The notes under the pieces are model-generated. The model did no database searches and was not told the origin of the DNA. It was given only the letters and a program-made list of their open reading frames with translations. A program made the translations under genes and the position numbers. Source: an uncultured Eubacteriales bacterium (lineage in GTDB: Bacteria; Bacillota; Clostridia; Monoglobales; Monoglobaceae). From it: a stretch of DNA of 17,857 bases. Of this stretch, positions 1 to 8,597 are shown in pieces. How positions within the stretch are numbered: position 1 is the stretch's first letter; every line of letters begins with the position of its first letter. Location of the stretch: contig CAJKNM010000027.1 of the NCBI GenBank assembly GCA_905201285.1, forward strand, positions 1 through 17,857, read 5' to 3'.

Positions 1-1
1 C

Positions 2-295
2 GGCCACCGCGGTGCCAACCAGCCCGTCACCAGCCCGGCCAAGCAGCGCACCTTTATCACCAGCCAGAACCACGGCTACGCCGTTATGGCGGACACCCTG
101 CCCGAATCCGTCGGCCAGATGAGCTACTTCAACGCCAACGACGGCACCTGCGAGGGTGTCGACTACTTGAAATGGAACTGCTTCACCGTGCAGTTCCACC
201 CCGAGGCCAACGGCGGCCCCAAGGACACCGAATTTCTGTTTGACCAGTTCGTCAGCCGTATGCTGGCCGCGAAAGGAGTAATCAACAATGCCTAA
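2..295 (+). CDS. carA: Carbamoyl phosphate synthetase small subunit, C-terminal end (partial)
   Basis: This is the last 97 codons of the glutamine amidotransferase subunit, which hydrolyses glutamine and passes ammonia to CarB for pyrimidine and arginine synthesis. The frame is open from base 2 and begins GHRGANQPV. It continues with TSQNHGYAV and then VQFHPEA, which holds the His and Glu of the class I amidotransferase triad. The nucleophilic Cys lies upstream, outside the window. The stop overlaps the carB start by 8 nt, so the pair is translationally coupled. The codons are unusual for this window: nearly every third position is G or C, unlike most of carB and all later genes. The identity is secure; the origin of the GC-rich segment is not. 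Confidence 0.95.
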   Translation, partial: GHRGANQPVTSPAKQRTFITSQNHGYAVMADTLPESVGQMSYFNANDGTCEGVDYLKWNCFTVQFHPEANGGPKDTEFLFDQFVSRMLAAKGVINNA

Positions 296-3200
296 AGACC
301 CGCGTATCAAAAAGGTACTGGTCATCGGCTCCGGCCCCATCATCATCGGTCAGGCGGCAGAGTTTGACTATTCGGGAACACAAGCCTGTCAGGGCTTGCG
401 CGAGGAGGGCGTTGAGGTTGTGCTGGTAAACAGCAATCCCGCAACAATAATGACAGATGCACAAACGGCAGACCGCACATATATAGAGCCGCTTACGGTT
501 CAGACGCTTGAAAATGTAATAGCGAAGGAACGTCCCGACAGCCTTATAGCGGGTATGGGCGGTCAGACAGGCCTTAACCTCTCGTGTGAGTTATATGATA
601 AAGGTATTCTTGATAAATATAACGTCAGAGTTATAGGAACGTCTATAGAGTCTATTAAAGAGGGCGAGGACAGAGAAAGCTTTAAGGAGCTGATGGAGAG
701 AACGAATCAGCCGATGATTCGCGGCGAAATCGTGAACACAGTTGAGGGTGCGTTGAAATTTGCGAAGGAAATCGGGTATCCGGTAATCGTTCGCCCTGCT
801 TACACATTGGGCGGAACAGGCGGCGGCATCGCCGAGGACGAGGGCGAACTCGGTGAGATTGCCGCGCAGGGAATCCACCTGTCGCGTGTCGGCCAGGTTC
901 TCATTGAGAAGTGTATAAGAGGCTGGAAGGAAATCGAGTTTGAGGTTATCCGAGACGGTGACGGAAACTGTATCACGGTCTGCAGTATGGAGAACGTTGA
1001 CCCTGTCGGAGTTCACACGGGTGACAGTATAGTTGTTGCGCCCGCTCAGACGCTGGCCGACAAGGAGTATCAGATGCTTCGTACGGCGGCGATTGACATA
1101 ATTAATTCAATCGAGATAAAGGGCGGCTGCAATGTTCAGTTTGCGCTTAACCCCAACAGCTTTGAATATGCAGTCATCGAGATTAATCCGAGGGTTAGCC
1201 GTTCATCGGCGCTTGCGTCAAAGGCGACGGGTTATCCGATTGCGAAAATTGCAGCGAAGATTGCGCTTGGCTATCGTCTTGACGAAATTAAGAACGCTGT
1301 TACGGGAAAGACCTATGCTTGCTTTGAGCCTGCGCTTGACTATTGCGTAATAAAAATCCCAAAATGGCCGTTCGATAAGTTCTATGGCGCGAAACGTACC
1401 CTCGGAACAAAGATGATGGCGACGGGCGAGGTTATGGCGATAGGCAACAGCTTTGAAGCGGCTTTGCTTAAGGGTGTACGCTCACTTGAAATAAAACAGT
1501 TTACGTTAGAGCGCGAGGCGGCAAAGGAAAAATCATCAGAGGTTCTGAGAGGCAGAATTAAGACCCCGGATGACGAGCGTTTGTTTGAACTCGCTGAGCT
1601 TATCCGCCGCGATTACAGAATAGAAAAAATCTCACAGATTACCGGTATGGATCCGTTCTTCCTTAAAAAGATTAAGAATATCGTTGATATGGAAGAAGAA
1701 CTTAAGGAATATAGACTGGACACTCTGACTCCTGAGCTTATGAGAAAATATAAGATTATGGGTTTTGCCGATCAAGGGATTGCACAGCTTATCGGCTGTA
1801 CTGCGGCAGAGGTCAGAAAGTACAGGGAAAGTCACGGAATCCTTCCGGTTTATAAGATGGTTGATACCTGCGCCGGTGAGTTTGAGGCGGTTTCGCCGTA
1901 TTATTACTCGACCTATGACGAGTATAATGAAGCAGAGCCGTCGGACAAAAAGAAGGTTTTGGTTATTGGTTCCGGTCCTATTCGTATCGGACAGGGTATC
2001 GAGTTCGATTATTGCAGCGTTCACAGTATAGTCGCACTCAAAAAATTCGGAATCGAAACGATTATCATAAATAATAACCCCGAGACAGTCAGCACCGACT
2101 TTGACACATCGGACAAGCTGTATTTTGAACCGCTGACCGAGGAGGATGTACTCAGCATAATCGAGCTTGAAAAGCCGGACGGAGTTATTCTTCAGTTCGG
2201 CGGACAGACGGCGATTAAGCTGGCTAACTTCCTGGATGAAATGAATGTTCCGATTTTCGGAACGCGGCCGAAGCAGATTGACGAGGCGGAGGACAGAGAG
2301 AAGTTTGACGAATTGCTTGAGGAACTTGACATAAAACGCCCGAAGGGCAAGGCTGTCTGGACAACCGAAGAAGGTATAGCAGAAGCAGAGCGTCTCGGCT
2401 ATCCGCTTCTTGTGCGTCCCTCATATGTTCTCGGCGGTCAGGGAATGGAAATTACTCATAATGAACAGGAGCTGACCATCTATCTTGAGGACGCATTCAA
2501 AAAGGATAAGGATAATCCTGTTCTGATAGACCGTTATTTAAACGGAAGGGAGCTTGAAGTTGACGCAATCTGTGACGGGACAGATGTGTTTATTCCCGGT
2601 ATAATGGAGCATCTTGAACGTGCCGGCGTACACTCGGGCGACAGTATTTCGATTTATCCGCCGCAGAATGTTTCGGATGAAATGAAAAAGAAGATAATGG
2701 ACGTGACGCGGCGTATATCCGTTGCGCTTAAGGTTATAGGAATGATAAACATTCAGTTTATCGAATTCCGCGGCGACCTCTATATTATTGAGGTAAATCC
2801 GCGTTCAAGCCGAACCGTTCCCTATATAACAAAGGTTACCGGTGTTCCGGTAATCGAGCTTGCAACAAGAGTGATGCTGGGTGAAAAGCTTGCGGATATG
2901 GGTTATGCCTCGGGAATCAACCCCGAACCCGAGATGGTTGCGGTTAAGGTTCCGATATTCTCAACTAAGAAGCTCCCTATGGTTGAGGTAAGCTTAGGCC
3001 CCGAAATGCGTTCGACCGGTGAAGTATTGGGTGTGGGAAGAAATTATCTTGAAGCACTCTATAAGGGATTTGTCGCGGCTGAATTTGATATACCGAGAGC
3101 GGGAAGCAATGTTCTTCTTACGGTTTGTGACCGTGATAAGGAGGCCTTCCTCCCGATTATAGAGAAGTTCGATAAGCTCGGTTGTAGATTTATCTCGACA

Positions 3201-3500
3201 ACAGGAACAGCGAACTTCCTTGAAAAGCACGGCTACTCGGTTCAGAGAGCGAAGAAGATAAGTGAGGGCGTGCCGAACGTCCTTGACGTAATAAGAAGCG
3301 GAATGTGCGATTTGGTAATCGATATTCCTAAAAAGGGCAATGATAAGGAAAGCGACGGCTTTAAGATGCGCAGGACAGCGTCAGAGTGTTCGGTCAACAT
3401 CTTAACATCTCAGGATACGGTTGCCGCACTCGCCGAGGTAATGGAACAGAAGTTTAATATAGCAGAGCTTGAGCCGATTGCGGTATCGGATATAAAATAG
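288..3500 (+). CDS. carB: Carbamoyl phosphate synthetase large subunit
   Basis: CarB makes carbamoyl phosphate from bicarbonate, two ATP and ammonia tunnelled from CarA, and acts in the cytoplasm. At 1070 aa it is full length for the family. It shows the expected internal duplication: GSGPIIIGQAAEFDYSG near residue 14 and GSGPIRIGQGIEFDYCS near 561 open the carboxyphosphate and carbamoyl-phosphate halves. Each half has an ATP-grasp domain with paired motifs (RPAYTLGGTGGG and RPSYVLGGQG; EINPRVSRSSA and EVNPRSSRTVP). An MGS-like allosteric domain (about 930-1060, FISTTGTANFLEKHG) ends the protein. The ATG is preceded by AAAGGAG (272-278), lying inside carA. The first ~20-27 codons are GC-rich like carA, then codon use changes to that of the rest of the window. 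Confidence 0.98.
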   Translation: MPKDPRIKKVLVIGSGPIIIGQAAEFDYSGTQACQGLREEGVEVVLVNSNPATIMTDAQTADRTYIEPLTVQTLENVIAKERPDSLIAGMGGQTGLNLSCELYDKGILDKYNVRVIGTSIESIKEGEDRESFKELMERTNQPMIRGEIVNTVEGALKFAKEIGYPVIVRPAYTLGGTGGGIAEDEGELGEIAAQGIHLSRVGQVLIEKCIRGWKEIEFEVIRDGDGNCITVCSMENVDPVGVHTGDSIVVAPAQTLADKEYQMLRTAAIDIINSIEIKGGCNVQFALNPNSFEYAVIEINPRVSRSSALASKATGYPIAKIAAKIALGYRLDEIKNAVTGKTYACFEPALDYCVIKIPKWPFDKFYGAKRTLGTKMMATGEVMAIGNSFEAALLKGVRSLEIKQFTLEREAAKEKSSEVLRGRIKTPDDERLFELAELIRRDYRIEKISQITGMDPFFLKKIKNIVDMEEELKEYRLDTLTPELMRKYKIMGFADQGIAQLIGCTAAEVRKYRESHGILPVYKMVDTCAGEFEAVSPYYYSTYDEYNEAEPSDKKKVLVIGSGPIRIGQGIEFDYCSVHSIVALKKFGIETIIINNNPETVSTDFDTSDKLYFEPLTEEDVLSIIELEKPDGVILQFGGQTAIKLANFLDEMNVPIFGTRPKQIDEAEDREKFDELLEELDIKRPKGKAVWTTEEGIAEAERLGYPLLVRPSYVLGGQGMEITHNEQELTIYLEDAFKKDKDNPVLIDRYLNGRELEVDAICDGTDVFIPGIMEHLERAGVHSGDSISIYPPQNVSDEMKKKIMDVTRRISVALKVIGMINIQFIEFRGDLYIIEVNPRSSRTVPYITKVTGVPVIELATRVMLGEKLADMGYASGINPEPEMVAVKVPIFSTKKLPMVEVSLGPEMRSTGEVLGVGRNYLEALYKGFVAAEFDIPRAGSNVLLTVCDRDKEAFLPIIEKFDKLGCRFISTTGTANFLEKHGYSVQRAKKISEGVPNVLDVIRSGMCDLVIDIPKKGNDKESDGFKMRRTASECSVNILTSQDTVAALAEVMEQKFNIAELEPIAVSDIK

Positions 3501-3505
3501 CTTTA

Positions 3506-3558
3506 AAAAGGGGCTGAAGTAAAACGATTTTTGAAATCGCTTTGCTTCAGTCCGTTTT
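3506..3558. terminator. Bidirectional terminator between carB and the minus-strand gene
   Basis: The left arm at 3514-3530 pairs with 3534-3550 (15 of 17 positions, with a TTG loop). The outer GGG pairs with the following TCC, and then an A-run pairs with GTTTT. The flanking A-run and T-run give both strands a U-tract. It sits between two genes that converge on it (carB ends at 3500, the minus-strand gene at 3571), which fits termination in both directions. Confidence 0.8.
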
Positions 3559-3570
3559 CACAATAGCGCC

Positions 3571-3960
3571 CTATCCGGCAAAGTCTTCTTCAAATGAGGC
3601 GAGGGCCTGCTTGTCGGAGAGGATGATTCCCTCTTTGAGCTTTGTGAGTTCATCTGTTGAAATATCCTCGGCACGGACATCGATTGTGTACAGAAATTCT
3701 TCGTTTCCGTTTGAGCAGGCAAAGATTGAGATCCCCTTGCCGTTAAACCGTGCGAGATAATATTCACAGTCGGTGACATCATCTTCTGTGAGCGGTGCGG
3801 CGGTTTGGGCAGCCGCGGGTTCCTCGACAGGCAGAACGCTTGCGGCGGTTTTGGCGGCAGATGCTTTGTAAAGATATGTTACCGCGACATATGTTATAAT
3901 TATTACGGCAATAAAAACACAGAAGCCTATCATAGTATTACGTATAAATTTTTTAGTCAT
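3571..3960 (-). CDS. Small membrane-anchored protein with BofC-like C-terminal domain
   Basis: The 129-aa protein has a short basic N-terminus (MTKKFIRN), one hydrophobic segment (about residues 9-28) and an Ala/Pro-rich linker. It ends in a ~70-residue domain beginning EYYLARFNGKGISIF and ending around LTKLKEGIILSDKQALASFEEDF. That tail resembles the C-terminal domain of BofC, a forespore-secreted regulator in Bacillus, and similar tails occur on uncharacterised clostridial proteins. The likely topology is N-in with the domain outside the membrane. The start at 3960 is chosen because GGGGGGA lies about 9 nt upstream on the minus strand. An upstream in-frame start (4008) and one at 3969 are poorly placed relative to it. 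It is divergent from the PBP gene. The function is unknown; the BofC resemblance is by eye only. Confidence 0.75.
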   Translation of the reverse strand: MTKKFIRNTMIGFCVFIAVIIITYVAVTYLYKASAAKTAASVLPVEEPAAAQTAAPLTEDDVTDCEYYLARFNGKGISIFACSNGNEEFLYTIDVRAEDISTDELTKLKEGIILSDKQALASFEEDFAG

Positions 3961-4039
3961 TTTAGACATTCCCCCCATATATTGTGGTATAAATTGTTTT
4001 TGTAACACTAATTTAATATATTATTAACATATATTGGTC

Positions 4040-4068
4040 TTTTCATACGCGCGATTTTAGTTTATAAT
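4040..4068 (+). promoter_or_regulatory. Sigma-A-type promoter of the PBP gene
   Basis: TTTTCA (4040-4045) and a perfect TATAAT (4063-4068) are separated by 17 bp. The -35 box is weak. The predicted start lies about 45 nt before the PBP start codon, which has AAAGGGG at 4107-4113. Confidence 0.6.
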
Positions 4069-4120
4069 ATAATAGATAAAATATAAATCAGTATACGCCA
4101 AAATTTAAAGGGGTTTATAT

Positions 4121-6478
4121 ATGAAGCATTATATTGGAAAGTTTATAAAAATATTTTTAATAACATTTATAGTTATAGCGGTGATAGGAGTGATTGCGTT
4201 CCTGGGTGCCGTATTTGGGTATTGGGGGAATGTTGATGACATTGACGTTGACAGCCTTACCTTAAATCAGAACTCGGTTATTGTCTATGATGACCCCAAA
4301 ACCGGGAAGGAAGCTGAGCTTTATAAGGTTGATTCGACAGAGAATCGCGAGTGGGCGGATATTGGGGATATTCCCGAAAACCTTCAAAAGGCGATTATCT
4401 CTATAGAGGATGAACGTTTTATGGAGCATAAGGGATATGACCTTCCCAGAACCGCAAAGGCGATCTTTGTGTGGATAGGAAGAAAAATCACGGGTAACAC
4501 CGGCGCAAGCCTGGGCGGAAGCACAATAACCCAACAGCTTATAAAAAATGTTACCGGAGATAATGACCAGACGCCGGCACGTAAGATAAAGGAAATTTCA
4601 AGAGCGGTTGCGCTTGAAAAACAGCTTGACAAGACACAGATACTCGAACTGTATCTTAACTGTATCTATCTGTCTCACGGCTGCAACGGTGTTCAAACCG
4701 CATCGAGAACCTACTTTAATAAGGATGTAAAAGATTTGGACCTCGCGGAATGTGCGGCAATAGCCGGAATAACACAGAACCCCTCTGCGTATGACCCGAT
4801 AGATAATCCGGATAAGAATAAAGAACGTCAGACCGTTGTGCTGGGTAAAATGCTTGAGCTTGGCTATATATCAAAGGACGAATACGAGCAGGCAATAAAC
4901 GAAAAGCTGAATATAACGGACAATTCAGCGAAAAACGGTAATGAAGATACGGTCAAGACTACCTCGTATTTTATAGACCAGGTTATAACGGATGTGCTCG
5001 ACGATTTACAGGAGCTTGGGTATTCAAAGAGCCTTGCAAATAAAATTTTGTATTCGGGCGGCGTGAAAATAAAGGCGGCATATAACCCGGATATACAAAA
5101 AATAGTTGAAAATTATTATGAATCCGAGAAAAATTTTGCGGGTTCGGGGGCACAGTCGGCGATTACCGTGCTGGATGTTCAGACCGGACAGGTTGTGGGA
5201 ATAGCTGGCGGAATAGGCAAGAAAACGGCAAGTCTGACGCTTAACCGCGCATCAAGCTCACCGAGACAGCCCGGTTCTACCATTAAACCTATTGCGGCAT
5301 ACCTGCCTGCGCTTGAAAACAAGGTTATCTATCCCGGGTCAACGTTTATGGACGAGAAGAAGTCATACGGGGGGTGGACTCCGCGAAACTATGACTTTAA
5401 ATACCGCGGAAAGGTGGATGTAAGAACCGCACTTCGTACATCACTTAACACAACTCCGGTTGAGATTATAGACAAGCTCGGACCTCAGGTGAGTTATGAT
5501 TTTCTGACCGAGAAGTTCGGACTTACCACACTCGTAAAGAGCCGCGATGTTGACGGAAAGACTTATACGGATGTCGGACTTTCACAGCTTGCTTTGGGCG
5601 GTCTGACGGACGGAGCAACAACACTTGAAATGGCAGCGGCGTATGCTTCGTTTGCAAACGGAGGCTTTTATTATAAGCCGTACACCTATACAGAGGTGAC
5701 CGACAAGGACGGGAACGTAATTTTAAGCTCTGACCGAGCGGGAACATCAATAATGAAAGAGTCAAACGCCTATATTATGACCCAGCTTTTAAAGGAAGTT
5801 GTTGAAAGCGGAACAGGCCGCGGGGCGGCTGTTTCGGGTGTAAGCTATACCGCGGGCAAGACCGGTACAACATCGGATAATAAGGATCGTTGGTTTATTG
5901 GTTATACACCTTATTATGTTGCCGCTGTATGGTACGGTTATGACATCCCGAAAGAGATAAATCTCTCGTCGAATCCGTGTGTACCTGTTTTTAAAGGTAT
6001 TATGGACAGCGCTCACAGGACGCTTAAAAATACAGATAGGACGCTTGCTCAACCGGATAGTGTCACAAAGATAAGCTATTGCACCTATACGGGAATGAGA
6101 GCAACATCAAGCTGCCCGTCATCGTACTATTACTGTGATAAGGATAGCCTGCCGGATTACTGTAACCTAAAGCATACCGGCGGAACGAGTGGCTCAGACG
6201 AGGTGCAGCAGAAAAAGCCGTCCTCCGGCAGTCAAAACGACAGTTCAAACAATGATGAGGATGACACGGAAGAATCAACAACAAGGAGAAACAACGGAAC
6301 GTCCGCATCCGGTGGTAATACCGGGTCGGCTTCGGGAAGTCACAGCACAACGAGCGGCGGCTCTTCGGGCAGTTCTGGGGGGAAAAACGACACATCGGGT
6401 TCAGGTCATTCAAGCACCGGTTCTTCCGGCTCCGGAGGTCACAGCGGAAGCACAGGTACACCCTCGCTGACACAATAA
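4121..6478 (+). CDS. Class A penicillin-binding protein (bifunctional transglycosylase/transpeptidase)
   Basis: It polymerises lipid II into glycan strands and cross-links them outside the membrane. The 785-aa protein has an N-terminal signal anchor (about 9-34). The GT51 transglycosylase domain follows, with IEDERF (catalytic Glu about E96) and GGSTITQQL (132-140). The transpeptidase domain has STIK (386-389, acylating Ser386), SLN (441-443) and KTGT (from K580). After it come four cysteines (654, 665, 672, 681) in a ~30-residue segment. A roughly 95-residue tail rich in Ser, Gly, Thr and Asn, with an acidic patch, ends the protein. All catalytic motifs are intact, so it should be active. 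It corresponds to PBP1a/PonA-type enzymes. The ATG is supported by AAAGGGG with a 7-nt spacing. It appears monocistronic, with a promoter upstream and a hairpin downstream. Confidence 0.95.
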   Translation: MKHYIGKFIKIFLITFIVIAVIGVIAFLGAVFGYWGNVDDIDVDSLTLNQNSVIVYDDPKTGKEAELYKVDSTENREWADIGDIPENLQKAIISIEDERFMEHKGYDLPRTAKAIFVWIGRKITGNTGASLGGSTITQQLIKNVTGDNDQTPARKIKEISRAVALEKQLDKTQILELYLNCIYLSHGCNGVQTASRTYFNKDVKDLDLAECAAIAGITQNPSAYDPIDNPDKNKERQTVVLGKMLELGYISKDEYEQAINEKLNITDNSAKNGNEDTVKTTSYFIDQVITDVLDDLQELGYSKSLANKILYSGGVKIKAAYNPDIQKIVENYYESEKNFAGSGAQSAITVLDVQTGQVVGIAGGIGKKTASLTLNRASSSPRQPGSTIKPIAAYLPALENKVIYPGSTFMDEKKSYGGWTPRNYDFKYRGKVDVRTALRTSLNTTPVEIIDKLGPQVSYDFLTEKFGLTTLVKSRDVDGKTYTDVGLSQLALGGLTDGATTLEMAAAYASFANGGFYYKPYTYTEVTDKDGNVILSSDRAGTSIMKESNAYIMTQLLKEVVESGTGRGAAVSGVSYTAGKTGTTSDNKDRWFIGYTPYYVAAVWYGYDIPKEINLSSNPCVPVFKGIMDSAHRTLKNTDRTLAQPDSVTKISYCTYTGMRATSSCPSSYYYCDKDSLPDYCNLKHTGGTSGSDEVQQKKPSSGSQNDSSNNDEDDTEESTTRRNNGTSASGGNTGSASGSHSTTSGGSSGSSGGKNDTSGSGHSSTGSSGSGGHSGSTGTPSLTQ

Positions 6479-6487
6479 TGACGGCAT

Positions 6488-6518
6488 ATGACGGTAGAGG
6501 ATTCTCTGCCGTCATTTA
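6488..6518 (+). terminator. Hairpin terminator after the PBP gene
   Basis: ATGACGGTAGAG (6488-6499) and CTCTGCCGTCAT (6504-6515) form a 12-bp stem with one wobble pair and a GATT loop. It lies 9 nt after the stop codon. The downstream T-run is short (TTTAAT), so termination may be incomplete. A partial copy of the left arm (ATGACGGCAT, 6479-6488) lies just before it and could pair alternatively. Confidence 0.65.
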
Positions 6519-6527
6519 ATGTGGGTC

Positions 6528-6556
6528 TTTACAACTTTTAAGTTTTGTGGTATATT
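6528..6556 (+). promoter_or_regulatory. Sigma-A-type promoter of the topoisomerase operon
   Basis: TTTACA (6528-6533) and TATATT (6551-6556) are separated by exactly 17 bp, just after the PBP terminator. The leader of about 37 nt contains a small hairpin, GGCTTT-GAA-AAAGCC (6568-6582), immediately before the GGAGG at 6589-6593. Confidence 0.7.
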
Positions 6557-6599
6557 AAAAATATTGCGGCTTTGAAAAAGCCTGTTTCGGAGGTAAAAA

Positions 6600-8573
6600 G
6601 TGAGTAAGTATGATAATTCAAGTATTTCATCGCTGAAGGGCGCAGACCGTGTCCGCAAGCGTCCGGCGGTTATATTCGGCTCTGACGGAATTGAAGGCTG
6701 TGAACATTCAATGTTCGAGATACTCTCAAATTCGATAGATGAGGCGAGAGAGGGTTATGGTAATACCATTACCATAACCCGTTATATAGACGGCTCTATC
6801 GAGGTTGACGATATGGGACGGGGAATCCCGGTTGAGTACAACGAGAGAGAGAAGCGCTATAACTGGGAGCTTGTATTCTGTGAGCTTTATGCCGGCGGAA
6901 AGTATAAGAATAATTCGGGCGGAAACTATGAGTATTCGCTGGGTCTGAACGGCCTTGGCGCTTGCGCAACACAGTATAGTTCTGAATATATGGATGTTGA
7001 GGTTCTGCGTGACGGCTGTAAGTTTAATTTGCACTTTGAAAACGGTGAGAATGTAGGCGGACTTCAAAAGACAGAGTTCCGCTATAAGCATACGGGTACA
7101 AAAATTCGGTGGAAGCCGGATTTAAAGGTTTTTACGGATATTAATATCCCGGTTGAGAATTACCGGAGCACGCTGAAGCGTCAGGCTGTTGTGAATTCGG
7201 GTATAAAGTTTATATTTAAAAACGAAGAGGAAAAAGGCAGGTTTGAATCACAGGAATTCTATTATGAAAACGGAATAGTCGATTATGTAAAGGAGTTGGC
7301 TGACGGAAAGGAATTGACCTCAATTCATTATATCGAGGCCGAACGCCGCGGCCGTGACCGTGCCGACCTTGAAGAATACAAGGTCAAAATGAGCTTTGCG
7401 TTTTGTTTCTGCAATGAGAATCACAGGCTCGAATATTATCATAATTCAAGCTTTCTTGAACACGGCGGTGCGCCGGATAAAGCGGTCAGAAATGCCTTTG
7501 TGTATGCGATTGACCAGTATCTTAAGCAGAACGGAAAGTATAATAAGAGCGAGAAGAAAATTCAGTTTGATGATGTTGCCGACAGCCTTCTTCTTGTCAG
7601 CAACTCTCTGTCAACAATGACGAGTTATGAAAACCAGACCAAAAAGGCAATCACAAATAAGTTTATTCAAGAATCTATGACTGAATTCCTGCGTGAACAG
7701 CTCGGGATATATTTTATTGAGAACAAGATGGACGCTGAAAAGCTCTGCGGACAGGTTCTTATAAATAAAAGAAGCCGCGAATCTGCCGAGAAAACGCGAA
7801 TCAATGTTAAAAAGAAACTTGGCGGAAGTCTTGATATTACCAACCGCGTCAAGAAATTTGTTGATTGCCGAAGCCGTGACGCAAGCCGAAGAGAGGTATA
7901 TATAGTGGAGGGTGATTCGGCATTGGGAGCGTGCAAGCTCGGCCGAGACGGCGAATTTCAGGCGATTATGCCGATTCGCGGAAAAATTTTGAATTGCCTT
8001 AAGGCCGAGTATGACAAGATATTTAAAAGTGATGTAATCGTTGACCTGATGAAGGTTTTGGGCTGCGGAGTGGAAATAACAACAAAGCACAATAAGGATT
8101 TGAATTCGTTCGACATAAATAATCTTCGCTGGAACAAGATTATAATCTGTACCGATGCCGATGTCGATGGTTATCAGATTCGCACGCTTGTGCTGACTAT
8201 GATTTATCGGTTGACGCCGAGCTTGATTGATGAGGGCTATGTGTATATTGCGGAATCACCTCTGTATGAGATTTCTTATAAGGACAAGAGTTATTTTGCC
8301 TTTGACGAAAATGAAAAGGCGGAAATACTCAAAAAGCTTGAGGGCAAGCGTTATACAATTCAGCGAAGCAAGGGTCTCGGCGAGAACCAGCCCGATATGA
8401 TGTGGGAGACGACAATGAACCCCGAAACGCGGCGTTTAATCAGAGTTATGCCGGACGATGTGGTTAAAACACAGCAGATGTTTGACCTGCTTCTCGGCGA
8501 TAACCTTGCGGGAAGAAAGGAACATATCGCAAACTTCGGATATAACTTCCTGGATTTAACCGATGTTTCATAA
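6600..8573 (+). CDS. parE: Type IIA topoisomerase ATPase subunit, ParE/GyrB-like
   Basis: This is the ATP-binding half of a type IIA topoisomerase that passes one DNA duplex through another. The 657-aa protein has a GHKL ATPase domain with EILSNSIDEA (E40 as general base, N44 for Mg) and DMGRGIP (about 71-77). QTKK (346-349) is the transducer lysine loop. The Toprim domain has EGDSA (E437), PIRGKILN (458-465), TDADVDG (D519, D521, D523) and QRSKGLGE (588-595). EGDSA lacks the following Gly-Gly usual in GyrB, and the sequence is divergent, as in the second clostridial topoisomerase pair. The start is GTG, supported by GGAGG 6 nt upstream. The A subunit follows 24 nt later. Topo IV rather than gyrase is inferred from divergence and gene pairing. 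Confidence 0.88.
   Translation: MSKYDNSSISSLKGADRVRKRPAVIFGSDGIEGCEHSMFEILSNSIDEAREGYGNTITITRYIDGSIEVDDMGRGIPVEYNEREKRYNWELVFCELYAGGKYKNNSGGNYEYSLGLNGLGACATQYSSEYMDVEVLRDGCKFNLHFENGENVGGLQKTEFRYKHTGTKIRWKPDLKVFTDINIPVENYRSTLKRQAVVNSGIKFIFKNEEEKGRFESQEFYYENGIVDYVKELADGKELTSIHYIEAERRGRDRADLEEYKVKMSFAFCFCNENHRLEYYHNSSFLEHGGAPDKAVRNAFVYAIDQYLKQNGKYNKSEKKIQFDDVADSLLLVSNSLSTMTSYENQTKKAITNKFIQESMTEFLREQLGIYFIENKMDAEKLCGQVLINKRSRESAEKTRINVKKKLGGSLDITNRVKKFVDCRSRDASRREVYIVEGDSALGACKLGRDGEFQAIMPIRGKILNCLKAEYDKIFKSDVIVDLMKVLGCGVEITTKHNKDLNSFDINNLRWNKIIICTDADVDGYQIRTLVLTMIYRLTPSLIDEGYVYIAESPLYEISYKDKSYFAFDENEKAEILKKLEGKRYTIQRSKGLGENQPDMMWETTMNPETRRLIRVMPDDVVKTQQMFDLLLGDNLAGRKEHIANFGYNFLDLTDVS
6752..6780. 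repeat. Perfect 13-bp inverted repeat inside the parE-like gene
   Basis: GGGTTATGGTAAT (6752-6764), a 3-bp ACC loop, and its exact reverse complement (6768-6780) form a perfect hairpin. It encodes part of the ATPase domain (residues GYGNTITIT), about 150 nt after the start codon. The encoded residues look normal for the family. Confidence 0.85.
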
Positions 8574-8597
8574 TAAAAGAACAAGGAGAAATTTTCA

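Noticed and set aside
6185..6475. DNA tandem repeat or CRISPR-like array in the PBP 3' end
   Set aside because: The codons vary and there is no regular period; it is a low-complexity protein tail.
6063..6515. Minus-strand frame (150 codons) opposite the PBP tail, and a plus-strand frame at 6189-6470
   Set aside because: Both arise from the low-complexity Ser/Gly tail; the translations are repetitive and lack start signals.
6488..6520. Riboswitch or attenuator before the topoisomerase operon
   Set aside because: The hairpin lies upstream of that operon's promoter and directly after the PBP stop, so it is better read as the PBP terminator.
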